This document shows, piece by piece, positions 53,655 to 61,802 of a stretch of DNA of 64,000 bases (within the stretch, counting starts at the first letter, position 1; each line of letters starts with the position of its first letter). Made by a program: the position numbers and the translations under genes. Source of the stretch: Bacteroidales bacterium UBA2295 (GTDB lineage Bacteria; Bacteroidota; Bacteroidia; Bacteroidales; Tenuifilaceae); contig DDWD01000160.1 in NCBI GenBank assembly GCA_002345825.1, forward strand, positions 31,495 to 95,494, in the 5' to 3' direction. The notes beneath the pieces are model-generated. The model saw only the letters and a list, made by a program, of their open reading frames with translations. It was not told the origin of the DNA and searched no databases.

Positions 53655-53765
53655 AAAGCGGGGTTTCCTTTTTTTATTGATAAGTCATAACCCTGAGGTG
53701 TCTCTTTAGCGAAGCTAACTAGTTTGGTTTCACTTATGCCGAAAAGTGCCAATTAGCGTTTTTAA
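53655..53765 (+). repeat. Distant copy of the tRNA/terminator repeat (copy F)
   Basis: The stretch from TTTTTTTATTG through GTCATAA, TCTCTTTAGCGAAGC, AGTTTGGTTTCAC and GCCGAAAAGTGCC aligns by eye to the terminator-plus-copy C region at about 51800-51905 (TTTTTTTATTGG, TTCATAA, TCTCGTCAGCGAAGC, GACTGGGCCCAC, GCGCCGATTGGCGC). Copies C and F therefore bracket copies D and E and the ATPase pseudogene as direct repeats. Confidence 0.65.
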
Positions 53766-53869
53766 TGGCTCTTTAGATAGTGTCATAATTGGCAAGTGCT
53801 TTGCAAAGCAATATTCAAACAGTTCACATAGCAGTGCCCACTTGCAAAACTCAACATTTACACCTAATG

Positions 53870-54298
53870 TTACAACTTCTTCGAGATAAAGCTATCCACC
53901 GAGTATTTGCCAGCACCAGTTATGGCTATCACAAGGTAAATTGTTGCATAAAGCAAGGGCAACTCCTTAAATGCAAAGCCATCGTTTGCATGCACGATAA
54001 GGGCAGCCACAAGCATAGTAAATAGTAATGGGATGGCCGAAAAGCGAGTTGCAAAGCCAACAATTAGAAAGATTGAGGCCACAAACTCTGCCAATACGGT
54101 CAGCACTAACGATGCCGTTACACCAATTCCTATTGGGTCGGCAAACTGAATTGGTTCATCACCAAAAAGAATAAGGAGCTTGCCATAACCATGGGTGAGC
54201 ATAAGTATTCCAACTATTACCCTAAGAAGTAACAGTGAAACTGAAATGCTATTGGGGTATATACCCGTATCGAACCATCTTTTTACGAATGTTTTCAT
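53870..54298 (-). CDS. DoxX-family membrane protein
   Basis: 142 aa from the ATG at 54298. Four membrane helices with the DoxX pattern: LLLLRVIVGILMLTHGYGKLLILFG, then ASLVLTVLAEFVASIFLIVGFATRFSAIPLLFTMLVAALIVH and LYATIYLVIAITGAGKYSVD. Members are linked to redox/sulfur metabolism in some archaea, but most are of unknown function. A longer start (54355) is in frame but adds no membrane or family residues. Confidence 0.88.
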   Translation of the reverse strand: MKTFVKRWFDTGIYPNSISVSLLLLRVIVGILMLTHGYGKLLILFGDEPIQFADPIGIGVTASLVLTVLAEFVASIFLIVGFATRFSAIPLLFTMLVAALIVHANDGFAFKELPLLYATIYLVIAITGAGKYSVDSFISKKL

Positions 54299-54518
54299 AT
54301 CCTTTAATGTTGATTTATAAAAACTAATATCGGCTTTAGCCGAATAACTTTTCAAACTTACAGAAGGCTCCTTCGAGACTAAATCCTATATCATATTTGA
54401 GCCATAGCATTAACAGCAGAAATGACTTTTGGTTTAAAATGTCATTGGCCGCTTTTAATGGTTGAGAACTACTGCTCAAACAACGTTTCGCATATTCTTT
54501 AATCCTTCCACAAATCCC

Positions 54519-54526
54519 TATATTTG
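54519..54526 (+). promoter_or_regulatory. -7 element of the UvrA-like gene
   Basis: TATATTTG, 17 bases before the ATG; no clear TTTG at -33. The transcript would have a very short leader. Confidence 0.45.
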
Positions 54527-54543
54527 CTTTATAAATTGTATTT

Positions 54544-57500
54544 ATGGGGCAAATAACAATACGGGGTGCTGCGGAAAACAACCTAAAGGGTGTTGATGTG
54601 TGCATCCCGCACAACAAGCTAACGGTTATTACGGGCGTGTCGGGAAGCGGCAAGAGTAGCTTGGTGTACGATGTTCTAAACCGCGAGGGACAGCGGATGT
54701 ATTTCGAGACCTTTTCTGCCTACACCCGCTCGCGACTTGGTAAAATCCGACCCGCAAAGGTTTCAAGCATCGAGGGGATGCTGCCTGTGGTAAGCGTTGG
54801 GCAAACGCAGGTTCAGGCCAATAGGCGATCCACCGCAGGTACATTTAGCGAGATATCGCCCTTGCTGCGCCAGCTATTCTCTCGGTTCAACGATCAGGAA
54901 CTTGCCCTAAACCGTAATGCCTTTTCATTCAATTCCGATAAGGGGTGGTGCCCTCACTGCAAAGGTTTGGGCATTGAGGAGTTTATTGATATCAGTAAGC
55001 TTATTGCCGACCCTAACTTGTCGCTAAGGCAAGGGGCACTGGTTATTACCCTGCCCAACGGATATACAATTTATTCGCAGGTAACCATCGATGAGCTCGA
55101 TAAGGTTTGCCAACACTATGGGTTTAGCGTTGATACTCCTTGGAAAGATTTGAGTGATGTTCAGAGGGGTGTAATCCTTAATGGATCGGACAAGGTGAAA
55201 GTGCTTTACGGCAAACACTCCCTTGAGTCGAGGCTAAAGTGGACAGGAATTACCGCACGACCCAGGGAGGAGGGTTACTATAAGGGAATTGTTCCCGTTA
55301 TGGAGGATATTCTGCGGCGCGATAGGAACGACAATATCCTTAGGTTTATGTCGGCACGCGAATGCCCAGTTTGCAAGGGTAGGCGGCTAAACCAAGAATC
55401 GCTAAGGATTACTTGGAACGGACACACATTTTACGACTACGAATCGCTCCCTCTTTTGGATTTATGCCATTCAATGAAATCCCATAAGTCAACTCAGCAG
55501 GGCGAGGGGCAACTACTGCAAGCACTGGCAAGCCGACTAGATATGCTATGTCGCCTAAGCGTTGGCCATATTGCTTGCAATCGCCTTAGCGAAACCTTGT
55601 CGCAGGGCGAACTGCGCCGTATGCGCTTGGCACAGCTAAATCATAGCGGGTTAACAGGCGTGCTGTATCTTTTCGATGAGCCCTCCATTGGCTTGCATCA
55701 GCGCGATACGTATACCCTTATCGACACTATGTACTCACTGGTAAAACAGGGCAACACAGTGGTTGTGGTGGAGCATAACGAGCAGGTTATCCGTTCGGCT
55801 CAGCATCTTATTGAGTTTGGACCTGGAGCCGGGTCCATGGGTGGAAAGCTCGTTTACAATGGTACGGTTCGCGCAATGATTGACAATAAACATTTGGAAA
55901 GTCCCACAAGAACAATGCTAACCAATGGCTTTGCAAATTTTGATAAATCAGCAGCAGAAACGCCCGAAGATTTTGAGACTTTTGAAGTTTATATCCAAAG
56001 CAAACACAATATTGTAAACCAAACCTTCAGCTTTGCCCGGAGAGCGCTAAATGTTGTAACAGGAGTATCGGGTGCAGGCAAGAGCACTTTGGTTGACCAC
56101 GGGCTCTTACACGTCGATTCATTTAAGCAGGTAATACATGTTGACCAGAAACCCATTGGTCGTACCTCGCGAAGTAACGCCGCCACCTATACTGGCTTGC
56201 TCGATATTCTTCGTAAGCTGTTTGCTCAAACGCTCGAGGCCAAAAAGGCAAACCTAACGGCCAGCCATTTCTCGTTTAATAGTAAGCAAGGGCAGTGCGA
56301 GGCATGCCAGGGCACAGGTGTGGTAAAAACCGGTATGCATATTTTTGAGGATATGGTGCAGCCCTGCTCTGTTTGTGGTGGTACACGATACAAAGCCGAG
56401 GTGCTAGAGGTAAAGGTTGAGGGGTTGAGCATTGCCGAGGTACTGGATCTTAGCGTAAGCGTGGCATTAGAGCATTTTTTAAATACACCAAGCCTGTTGC
56501 CCTACCTACAGGCACTGGAAAAGTTGGGCTTGGGATATCTTCATCTAGGGCAGTCGTCAACCACACTATCGGGGGGCGAAGCCCAGCGGGTGAAGCTTGC
56601 CAGCGCCTTGTACCAATCGCCCAAAGGGCGATGCCTGTACATTCTCGATGAGCCAACCACAGGCCTGCATGCTAAGGATATTAAAAAGCTTATTGATGCG
56701 CTCCACGCATTCACTTCCAACGGGCATACCGTGGTGGTGGTTGAGCACGACACGCAGCTTATTTTGGCTGCCGACTGGATTGTGGATATTGGCCCCGAGG
56801 GTGGCAAGAGTGGCGGTAAGGTTCTTTTTTGTGGAGCAACACGCAAGTTTTTCACATCGCATGCTTCACCCACAACGCAAGCAATTGGTAAGAAACAAGA
56901 ATACAATTATGCTGAGGTGAAAAGTGCATCGCCAGCAATACGTCTACAAGATATTCATACAAACAACCTTAAACACATCGATTTGCATATCGATGCAGGG
57001 CAGCTGGTTGCCTTTACAGGGGAGTCGGGTAGTGGCAAAACATCGCTACTTATGCAAACCCTACATGCCGAAGGGCAAAGGCTATTTACCGAGAACCTTT
57101 CGGGTTTCCGTCGACTACAGATGAGGCTTAACACCTCGGGTCAGATAGGCAAAGTGGTTAGCATGCTGCCCACGGTGGCCATTGATGCCGATACTCCTCG
57201 GCCCGATGTGCAATCGACTGTGGCTTCGGCAAGCGGAATCTACGATTTGCTAAGGCTTCTCTACGCTCGTTTTGCCATTAATCTCGATGGCAGAAAGCTT
57301 ACAGCTGCCGATTTCTCGTTGGTGAACGAGCATTCGGTATGCAAGGTTTGCGAGGGTACGGGGCATATTAAGAGTTGTAGTATCGATAGGGTTATAGCCA
57401 ATCCCAACCAACCACTGCTCGATGGTGCTTTATCATCACACAAAACGGTGCTTTTTTTTGTTGATGAGAGGAATAAGTACCGATGGCTGTTGCAGGCAAT

Positions 57501-59157
57501 GGTTCAGCAACATAGGATAGATACCGATAAGATTTGGAGTGAGCTAAGCATACACGAGCGAGAGATGATTCTTTGGGGAACTGGCAGCGAGCAGTACAAT
57601 GCACAGTGGCAGTTTAAGCGCAAAGGAGGCGAAGGAAATCACTCGTTTGTAGGGAGTTGGGATGGTTTATGCAAGCTAATTGAAGAGGAGTATCGCAACC
57701 ATTTCCCTTCGGCAAAAGGGAGGAGCGCGTTGGAGCTTCTTACCGATATACCCTGCACGGAGTGCAACGGTCAAAGGCTGCGACCCGAGATGCTAAAATA
57801 CACTTTCAATGGGCTGAGTATTGGCCAAGTTATAGAACTTACTATCGATGGGTTGCTTGAGCAAATCAAAGATGATGCCTATGCACAAGTTTCGGAGGCT
57901 TTGCTGGCCCAGCTGCACGAGAAGTTACAATTCTTATCAAGAGCAGGATTGGGCAACCTAACGCTAGGTAGGCCAGCGGCTTGGCTCTCCAGCGGCGAGC
58001 TCAAGTGGATTCAGCTGGGGGGTGTTCTCTCGTCGCAGCAGAGCGGGATGTGCATTATCCTCGATGAGCCAACTTGGGGGATGGACTCGAGCGCGCGCGA
58101 GCATTTGGTGCAAACGCTTAAGCTAGCGCAGCAACGGGGTAACACCATTCTGGTTAGCGATCATCGACCTGAAATTATTAACGCAGCCGATAGGATTATT
58201 GAGCTTGGCCCAGGTGCGGGTAAGGATGGCGGACGAGTTATTGCTGATATCTCGCCAAAGGAGATAGATAAGCTAAAATCGCCAGTAACAGCCAAAATAG
58301 TATGCAAGGGAGAAAGATTTGAGCGGAAAAAGTTGAGTCTGATGGGTGTTGAACCAATACCAGAGATTACATCAGCAGAAATATACCCACAGCGCCTAAA
58401 CCTAATTACAGGTCCAATAGGAAGCGGGAAAACCCAGCTGCTACATGCTATTGCCCTCGAGTGTGAGCAACAGCATAGGTTTAAGCAGATTAGAATATCC
58501 AATAAACTGCCACAGGGCAATACCCAGAGTGCAGTAGCAACACGAACAGGGGTGCTTAACGATTTAAAGAAGGTGTTTGCATCTATACCTGAGGCCATTG
58601 CAGATGGTATTGCGGAGGCGGATTTTAGTTTTAACAGCAGGAAATCGCAATGCCCCAAGTGTAAGGGGCTAGGAACCATAACCACCACGCTCGATTTTTT
58701 GCCCGATGTGAAGGAGGTTTGTCCCGAGTGCAACGGCCATCGATACAGCGAAAAGTGGCTGGCTTATAGGGTTGGCGGCAAGAGCATAAGTGAGTGGCTA
58801 TTGGTTACGGTAGATGAATTTTTGGAGGCAGATTTTATATCAACAAAAAGCAAAAAGATTTTACAACAGCTGCAGCTGGTGGGGCTGGGTTATCTGGCCT
58901 TGGGACAGGAGGTATCAACGTTATCGTATGGCGAGCGCCGAAGGCTTATGCTGGCCGAAAGCGTTGTGGGATTAAAACGGGAGCAGGCCATAATTCTGTT
59001 CGATTCGCCCACCCGCGGGCTCGATTGGGGTAACACCCATAAGTTGTTCCAGCTTTTTGATGGGCTAGTAAGCGAAGGGCATACCGTTGTTATTGCCGAT
59101 TCGCAGGAGGTTGAGCCATTGGCTGATTTTGTGAGGTTAAAAAAGTCGAAAGTCTGA
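54544..59157 (+). CDS. Four-ATPase UvrA-like protein
   Basis: 1537 aa, about 1.6 times normal UvrA (about 940 aa). Four ABC modules are visible. Walker A: GVSGSGKSS (31-39), GVSGAGKST (507-515), GESGSGKTS (about 826), GPIGSGKTQ (about 1290). Signatures: LSQGELRR (about 352), LSGGEAQR (about 675), LSSGELKW (about 1148), LSYGERRR (about 1460). Walker B: LFDEPSIGL, ILDEPTTGL, ILDEPTWGM, and LFDSPTRGL with Ser for the catalytic Glu in module 4. Each module has a CxxC...CxxC zinc-finger pair (CPHC/CPVC, CEAC/CSVC, CKVC/CTEC, CPKC/CPEC). It looks like two UvrA-like halves in one chain, comparable to the fused UvrA of Chlamydia but shorter. Whether it works in excision repair or in resistance like DrrC-type UvrA2 is unknown. 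A normal uvrA would be elsewhere. Confidence 0.87.
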   Translation: MGQITIRGAAENNLKGVDVCIPHNKLTVITGVSGSGKSSLVYDVLNREGQRMYFETFSAYTRSRLGKIRPAKVSSIEGMLPVVSVGQTQVQANRRSTAGTFSEISPLLRQLFSRFNDQELALNRNAFSFNSDKGWCPHCKGLGIEEFIDISKLIADPNLSLRQGALVITLPNGYTIYSQVTIDELDKVCQHYGFSVDTPWKDLSDVQRGVILNGSDKVKVLYGKHSLESRLKWTGITARPREEGYYKGIVPVMEDILRRDRNDNILRFMSARECPVCKGRRLNQESLRITWNGHTFYDYESLPLLDLCHSMKSHKSTQQGEGQLLQALASRLDMLCRLSVGHIACNRLSETLSQGELRRMRLAQLNHSGLTGVLYLFDEPSIGLHQRDTYTLIDTMYSLVKQGNTVVVVEHNEQVIRSAQHLIEFGPGAGSMGGKLVYNGTVRAMIDNKHLESPTRTMLTNGFANFDKSAAETPEDFETFEVYIQSKHNIVNQTFSFARRALNVVTGVSGAGKSTLVDHGLLHVDSFKQVIHVDQKPIGRTSRSNAATYTGLLDILRKLFAQTLEAKKANLTASHFSFNSKQGQCEACQGTGVVKTGMHIFEDMVQPCSVCGGTRYKAEVLEVKVEGLSIAEVLDLSVSVALEHFLNTPSLLPYLQALEKLGLGYLHLGQSSTTLSGGEAQRVKLASALYQSPKGRCLYILDEPTTGLHAKDIKKLIDALHAFTSNGHTVVVVEHDTQLILAADWIVDIGPEGGKSGGKVLFCGATRKFFTSHASPTTQAIGKKQEYNYAEVKSASPAIRLQDIHTNNLKHIDLHIDAGQLVAFTGESGSGKTSLLMQTLHAEGQRLFTENLSGFRRLQMRLNTSGQIGKVVSMLPTVAIDADTPRPDVQSTVASASGIYDLLRLLYARFAINLDGRKLTAADFSLVNEHSVCKVCEGTGHIKSCSIDRVIANPNQPLLDGALSSHKTVLFFVDERNKYRWLLQAMVQQHRIDTDKIWSELSIHEREMILWGTGSEQYNAQWQFKRKGGEGNHSFVGSWDGLCKLIEEEYRNHFPSAKGRSALELLTDIPCTECNGQRLRPEMLKYTFNGLSIGQVIELTIDGLLEQIKDDAYAQVSEALLAQLHEKLQFLSRAGLGNLTLGRPAAWLSSGELKWIQLGGVLSSQQSGMCIILDEPTWGMDSSAREHLVQTLKLAQQRGNTILVSDHRPEIINAADRIIELGPGAGKDGGRVIADISPKEIDKLKSPVTAKIVCKGERFERKKLSLMGVEPIPEITSAEIYPQRLNLITGPIGSGKTQLLHAIALECEQQHRFKQIRISNKLPQGNTQSAVATRTGVLNDLKKVFASIPEAIADGIAEADFSFNSRKSQCPKCKGLGTITTTLDFLPDVKEVCPECNGHRYSEKWLAYRVGGKSISEWLLVTVDEFLEADFISTKSKKILQQLQLVGLGYLALGQEVSTLSYGERRRLMLAESVVGLKREQAIILFDSPTRGLDWGNTHKLFQLFDGLVSEGHTVVIADSQEVEPLADFVRLKKSKV

Positions 59158-59490
59158 AAGCATGCCCTGAGCCTGTCGAAGGGTCGAAAGTCAGAAGACA
59201 GAAGTAGGAAGTAGGAAAAACCTGTCAGGGTTCGAAGAACCTGACAGCGTTTTTTTGGATATGTAGTAATAATGATTTGATTATATGAATTTTAATAAGT
59301 CAAAAGGCTGAAAGTATGCCCTGAGCAGTTCGACAGGTCGTATACTGAGCAGTTCGACAGGCTCACTGACCACTTGCCGAAGGGTTGAAACTTCATAAAG
59401 TGCCTAGAGTTGAAAGTCGGAAGCCAGAAGTGGGAAGTAGGAAAAACCTGTCAGGGTTCGTAGAACCTGACAGCGTTTTTCAGCGATATA
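59158..59490. repeat. Repeat block after the UvrA-like gene (two copies)
   Basis: Two consecutive copies of an element made of GCCCTGAGCCTGTCGAAGGG, purine-rich GAAGTAGGAAGTAGGAAAAA and a hairpin CTGTCAGGGTTC / GAACCTGACAG followed by CGTTTTTT. The hairpins are at 59222-59247 and about 59448-59472. The first may also serve as terminator for the gene ending at 59157. A third version is at 60.6-60.9 kb. Confidence 0.75.
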
Positions 59491-59663
59491 TAGTGAAGAT
59501 TAAACCAAAAGTTGAGGTTAAAATGTTCGAAGTTTATGAAGTGTCGAAAGTCGGAGAGTCAAAAGTCGAAAGTCTGAAGATGGAAAACTAGTCAGGTCAC
59601 CTAACCAGCCTTTGCATCTTTGTCTATACGTGTTTAAATAAAACTACGATGAGAATACAAGAA
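59491..59663. other. Remainder of the spacer after the UvrA-like gene
   Basis: 173 bases with GTCGAAAGTCGG-type purine-rich words related to the flanking repeats and no gene. Confidence 0.4.
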
Positions 59664-59700
59664 AACTCCCGAAGGTACCGGATGGTATCAATCGGGAGTT
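59664..59700 (-). terminator. Terminator of the M48 peptidase gene (minus strand)
   Basis: Stem AACTCCCGA / TCGGGAGTT (59664-59672 with 59692-59700) with a nested GGTACC/GGTATC extension. Read on the minus strand it is followed by TTTTCTTGTATTC. It lies 41 bases after the stop of the minus-strand gene at 59742. Confidence 0.65.
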
Positions 59701-59741
59701 CTGCTTGTGGAACAATATCTATTTACCTAACCAATGGTGAA

Positions 59742-60533
59742 TTATTGGGGTAAGCTATTCTTGAAATCTTGGTATCTATCAATAAATAGTTCTCCATCTT
59801 TACCGCCCTGTGTTTGCCAAGCCGCCTCAATGGCCTCAATCCTATTCTCGGGCGAGGGGTGTGTGCTTAAAAATTCGGGAGGGTGTGGTGCCCCCTCCAT
59901 CTTCTCGAAAAATCCTGCCAGCTCCCTTGGGTGATAATCGGTATCGCAAAGATATTTCACTGCATACTCGTCGGCTTCGTACTCGTTGTCGCGGCTATAT
60001 TTAAGCGAGCCAAGGCCTTGGGCTAAGGAAACGATAATCTCCTCGAGAAGGGTTGGGTTATCGCCCAGGATAACGCTTGCTAAAACGCTAAAGCCGTATT
60101 GTTTGGTAAGCATAGCCGTGGAGTGTCGACGGTCGGCATGGGCAATCTCATGAGCCATAACACCCGCAAACTGTGCCTCGTTATCGAGAAATTTTATTAG
60201 GCCAGTGTAAAAGTACATGTATCCGCCAGGTGCAGCAAACGCGTTAAGTATATCCTCATCGATTATTTTTACGGTCCATGGAAATGTGGTTGGATACCGC
60301 AGGTCATCGGACTGTAATATGTTGTTAAGAATTCTGTTGAGGTGGTCGTAAGCTTCGGGATACTGATTCTCATCAAGAATGGGGTAGGTGGCTGGGTCGG
60401 CCATTACGGTGGAGTCGAGCTGCTGCCCAAAGGCGATATCGTCATCAAGGGTGAAAAAGTTAACTTTGCCGTCGTCGCAACTTGTAAATGATATTACAAT
60501 GGCGGGGAGAAGCATTAGAAGTATCCTTTTCAT
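59742..60533 (-). CDS. M48-family zinc metallopeptidase, lipoprotein
   Basis: 263 aa from the ATG at 60533 (MKRILLMLLPAIVISFTSC: lipobox, Cys near 19). The HExxH zinc site is MAHEIAHADRRHS, with a third ligand Glu in EYEADEYAVKYL. Close to the BepA/YfgC-like M48 peptidases that take part in periplasmic quality control of outer-membrane proteins. The lipid anchor puts it in the envelope. The frame has a longer in-frame start upstream, rejected because the lipobox needs the shorter one. Confidence 0.9.
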   Translation of the reverse strand: MKRILLMLLPAIVISFTSCDDGKVNFFTLDDDIAFGQQLDSTVMADPATYPILDENQYPEAYDHLNRILNNILQSDDLRYPTTFPWTVKIIDEDILNAFAAPGGYMYFYTGLIKFLDNEAQFAGVMAHEIAHADRRHSTAMLTKQYGFSVLASVILGDNPTLLEEIIVSLAQGLGSLKYSRDNEYEADEYAVKYLCDTDYHPRELAGFFEKMEGAPHPPEFLSTHPSPENRIEAIEAAWQTQGGKDGELFIDRYQDFKNSLPQ

Positions 60534-60900
60534 AATTTTGTTAGTTTGATGGTTGTTGTTTGTACGCAAAGGTACGGAAAATGTTTATTTTAGTCGAAAG
60601 TCGGAAAGACGGAAGTCAGAAGACGGAAGTCAGAAGACGGAAGTCAGAAAACGGAAGTCAGAAGATGGAAGACGGAAGTCGAAAGTCGAAAGTCAGAAGA
60701 TGTAAGATGGAAGACGGAAGACAGAAGACGGGGGCAGGAAAAACCTGTCATCCCTGCCTGACAGAAGACAGGGTCCGTAGGACATGACAGCGTTTTTTTG
60801 GCATATAGTACTAATGTTTTGATTATTTGGGGTTAAAAGAAGTCAAAAGTCTGAAAGCATGCCCTGAGCCTGCCGAAGGGTCGAAAGTTGAAAGTCGGAG
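60534..60900. repeat. Purine-rich repeats and third copy of the hairpin element
   Basis: Tandem GACGGAAGTCAGAA-type units (about 60590-60730) are followed by an AACCTGTCAT...ATGACAGCG hairpin with TTTTTTT (about 60743-60797). The ending TAGTACTAATGTTTTGATTA and GCCCTGAGCCTGCCGAAGG match the elements at 59.2-59.3 kb. Open frames here are translations of the repeat. Confidence 0.75.
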
Positions 60901-61135
60901 AGTCAGAAGTTTACATTCTAATCAATCAATAGTGACTTAGCGTTTTGGTGTTTTTGCGTTTAAGGTTTGAAGAAGGAAGCATAAGTTCATAGAGTGCCTA
61001 AAGTGGCTGGTAACTCCAAATGTCTTTCGGGGAGACTATCTGTATAGGAAAGTGGAACGCCTGGAAGTTGGATGACCGATGACCGAAGCGAGAAGAGGGG
61101 AATCGAAAAACCTTTCGTTCCTGCCTGTATTCTAA
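60900..61135. other. Spacer with a second dispersed repeat
   Basis: It includes TACATTCTAATCAATCAATAG...GACTTAGCG...GTGTTTTTGCGTTTAA (about 60911-60964). The same words recur at about 61713-61773 and, inverted and partial, at 46.5 kb. No gene. Confidence 0.5.
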
Positions 61136-61363
61136 GGCAATGATAGCGGGGTCATCATCTCGGACCGAGGTTGCTTCGACAGGCTCAGCAACCGCAGGCA
61201 ATGATAGCGGGGTCATCATATCTGACCGAGGTTGCTTCGACAGGCTCAGCAACCGCAGGCAATGATAGCAGGGTCATCATATCGGACCGAGGTTGCTTCG
61301 ACAGGCTCAGCAACCGCAGGCAATGATAGCGGGGTCATCATATCGGACCAAGGTTGCTTCGAC
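61136..61363. repeat. 61-bp tandem repeat, nearly four units
   Basis: Units start at 61136, 61197, 61258 and 61319 (exact 61-base period). Each holds GGCAATGATAGCGGGGTCAT, CATATCGGACCGAGGTTGCT and a CTTCGACAGGCTCAGCAACC end. Units differ by single bases; the fourth breaks off after CTTCGACA. Because 61 is not a multiple of three, the frames that cross it are not conserved coding. The CTTCGACAGGCTCAG core is the same word that occurs in the 59-kb elements. No leader or cas genes. Confidence 0.9.
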
Positions 61364-61802
61364 ACACAAAAACCTGAATGCGACCCTCGAACATCCCGTC
61401 ATTATATCGTACCATGGTTGCTTCGACACTTTGACAGGCACTTCGGCAAGCACAGCGTACCACTCAGTGCAACGCAGGATCAGCAACCGCAGGCTACTCA
61501 ATTGTTGCCTTTATCCTCCAACATTACATCGGCTAGTTTATTACATCACCTAAACCACTCAACCTGTTATCCGGTAGTCAGGTTTGCGTTTATAGATGAA
61601 AGTCGCCTGTCACAACTTGTCTCATCTTGTCTCGTAAGTGATAACTGACGAGATAAGCGATAGCTGATGAGGGGATGCGGAGCATAACGAGAGAAGTCGA
61701 AAGTCAGTGAGTCAGAAGTCTACATTCCTGTCAATCGATAGTAACTTAGCGGCTTAGTGTTTTTGCGTTTAATGGCTGAGGGTTTGATGCGTAAGCTAAA
61801 CC
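61364..61802. other. Spacer with a degenerate fifth unit and a copy of the dispersed repeat
   Basis: 61390-61490 repeats parts of the 61-bp unit (ATGGTTGCTTCGACA, ATCAGCAACCGCAGG) in broken order. About 61713-61773 matches 60911-60964. No gene recognised. Confidence 0.45.

Noticed and set aside
60560..60787. Lys/Ser-rich frame over purine repeats
   Set aside because: It is a translation of tandem GACGGAAGTCAGAA-like units, and the repeats are intergenic.
61136..61363. CRISPR array
   Set aside because: The whole 61-base unit is repeated without unique spacers, and there are no cas genes.
61232..61648. Frames in the 61-bp tandem region
   Set aside because: The period of 61 changes the frame at every unit, so the translations do not repeat as a protein would.
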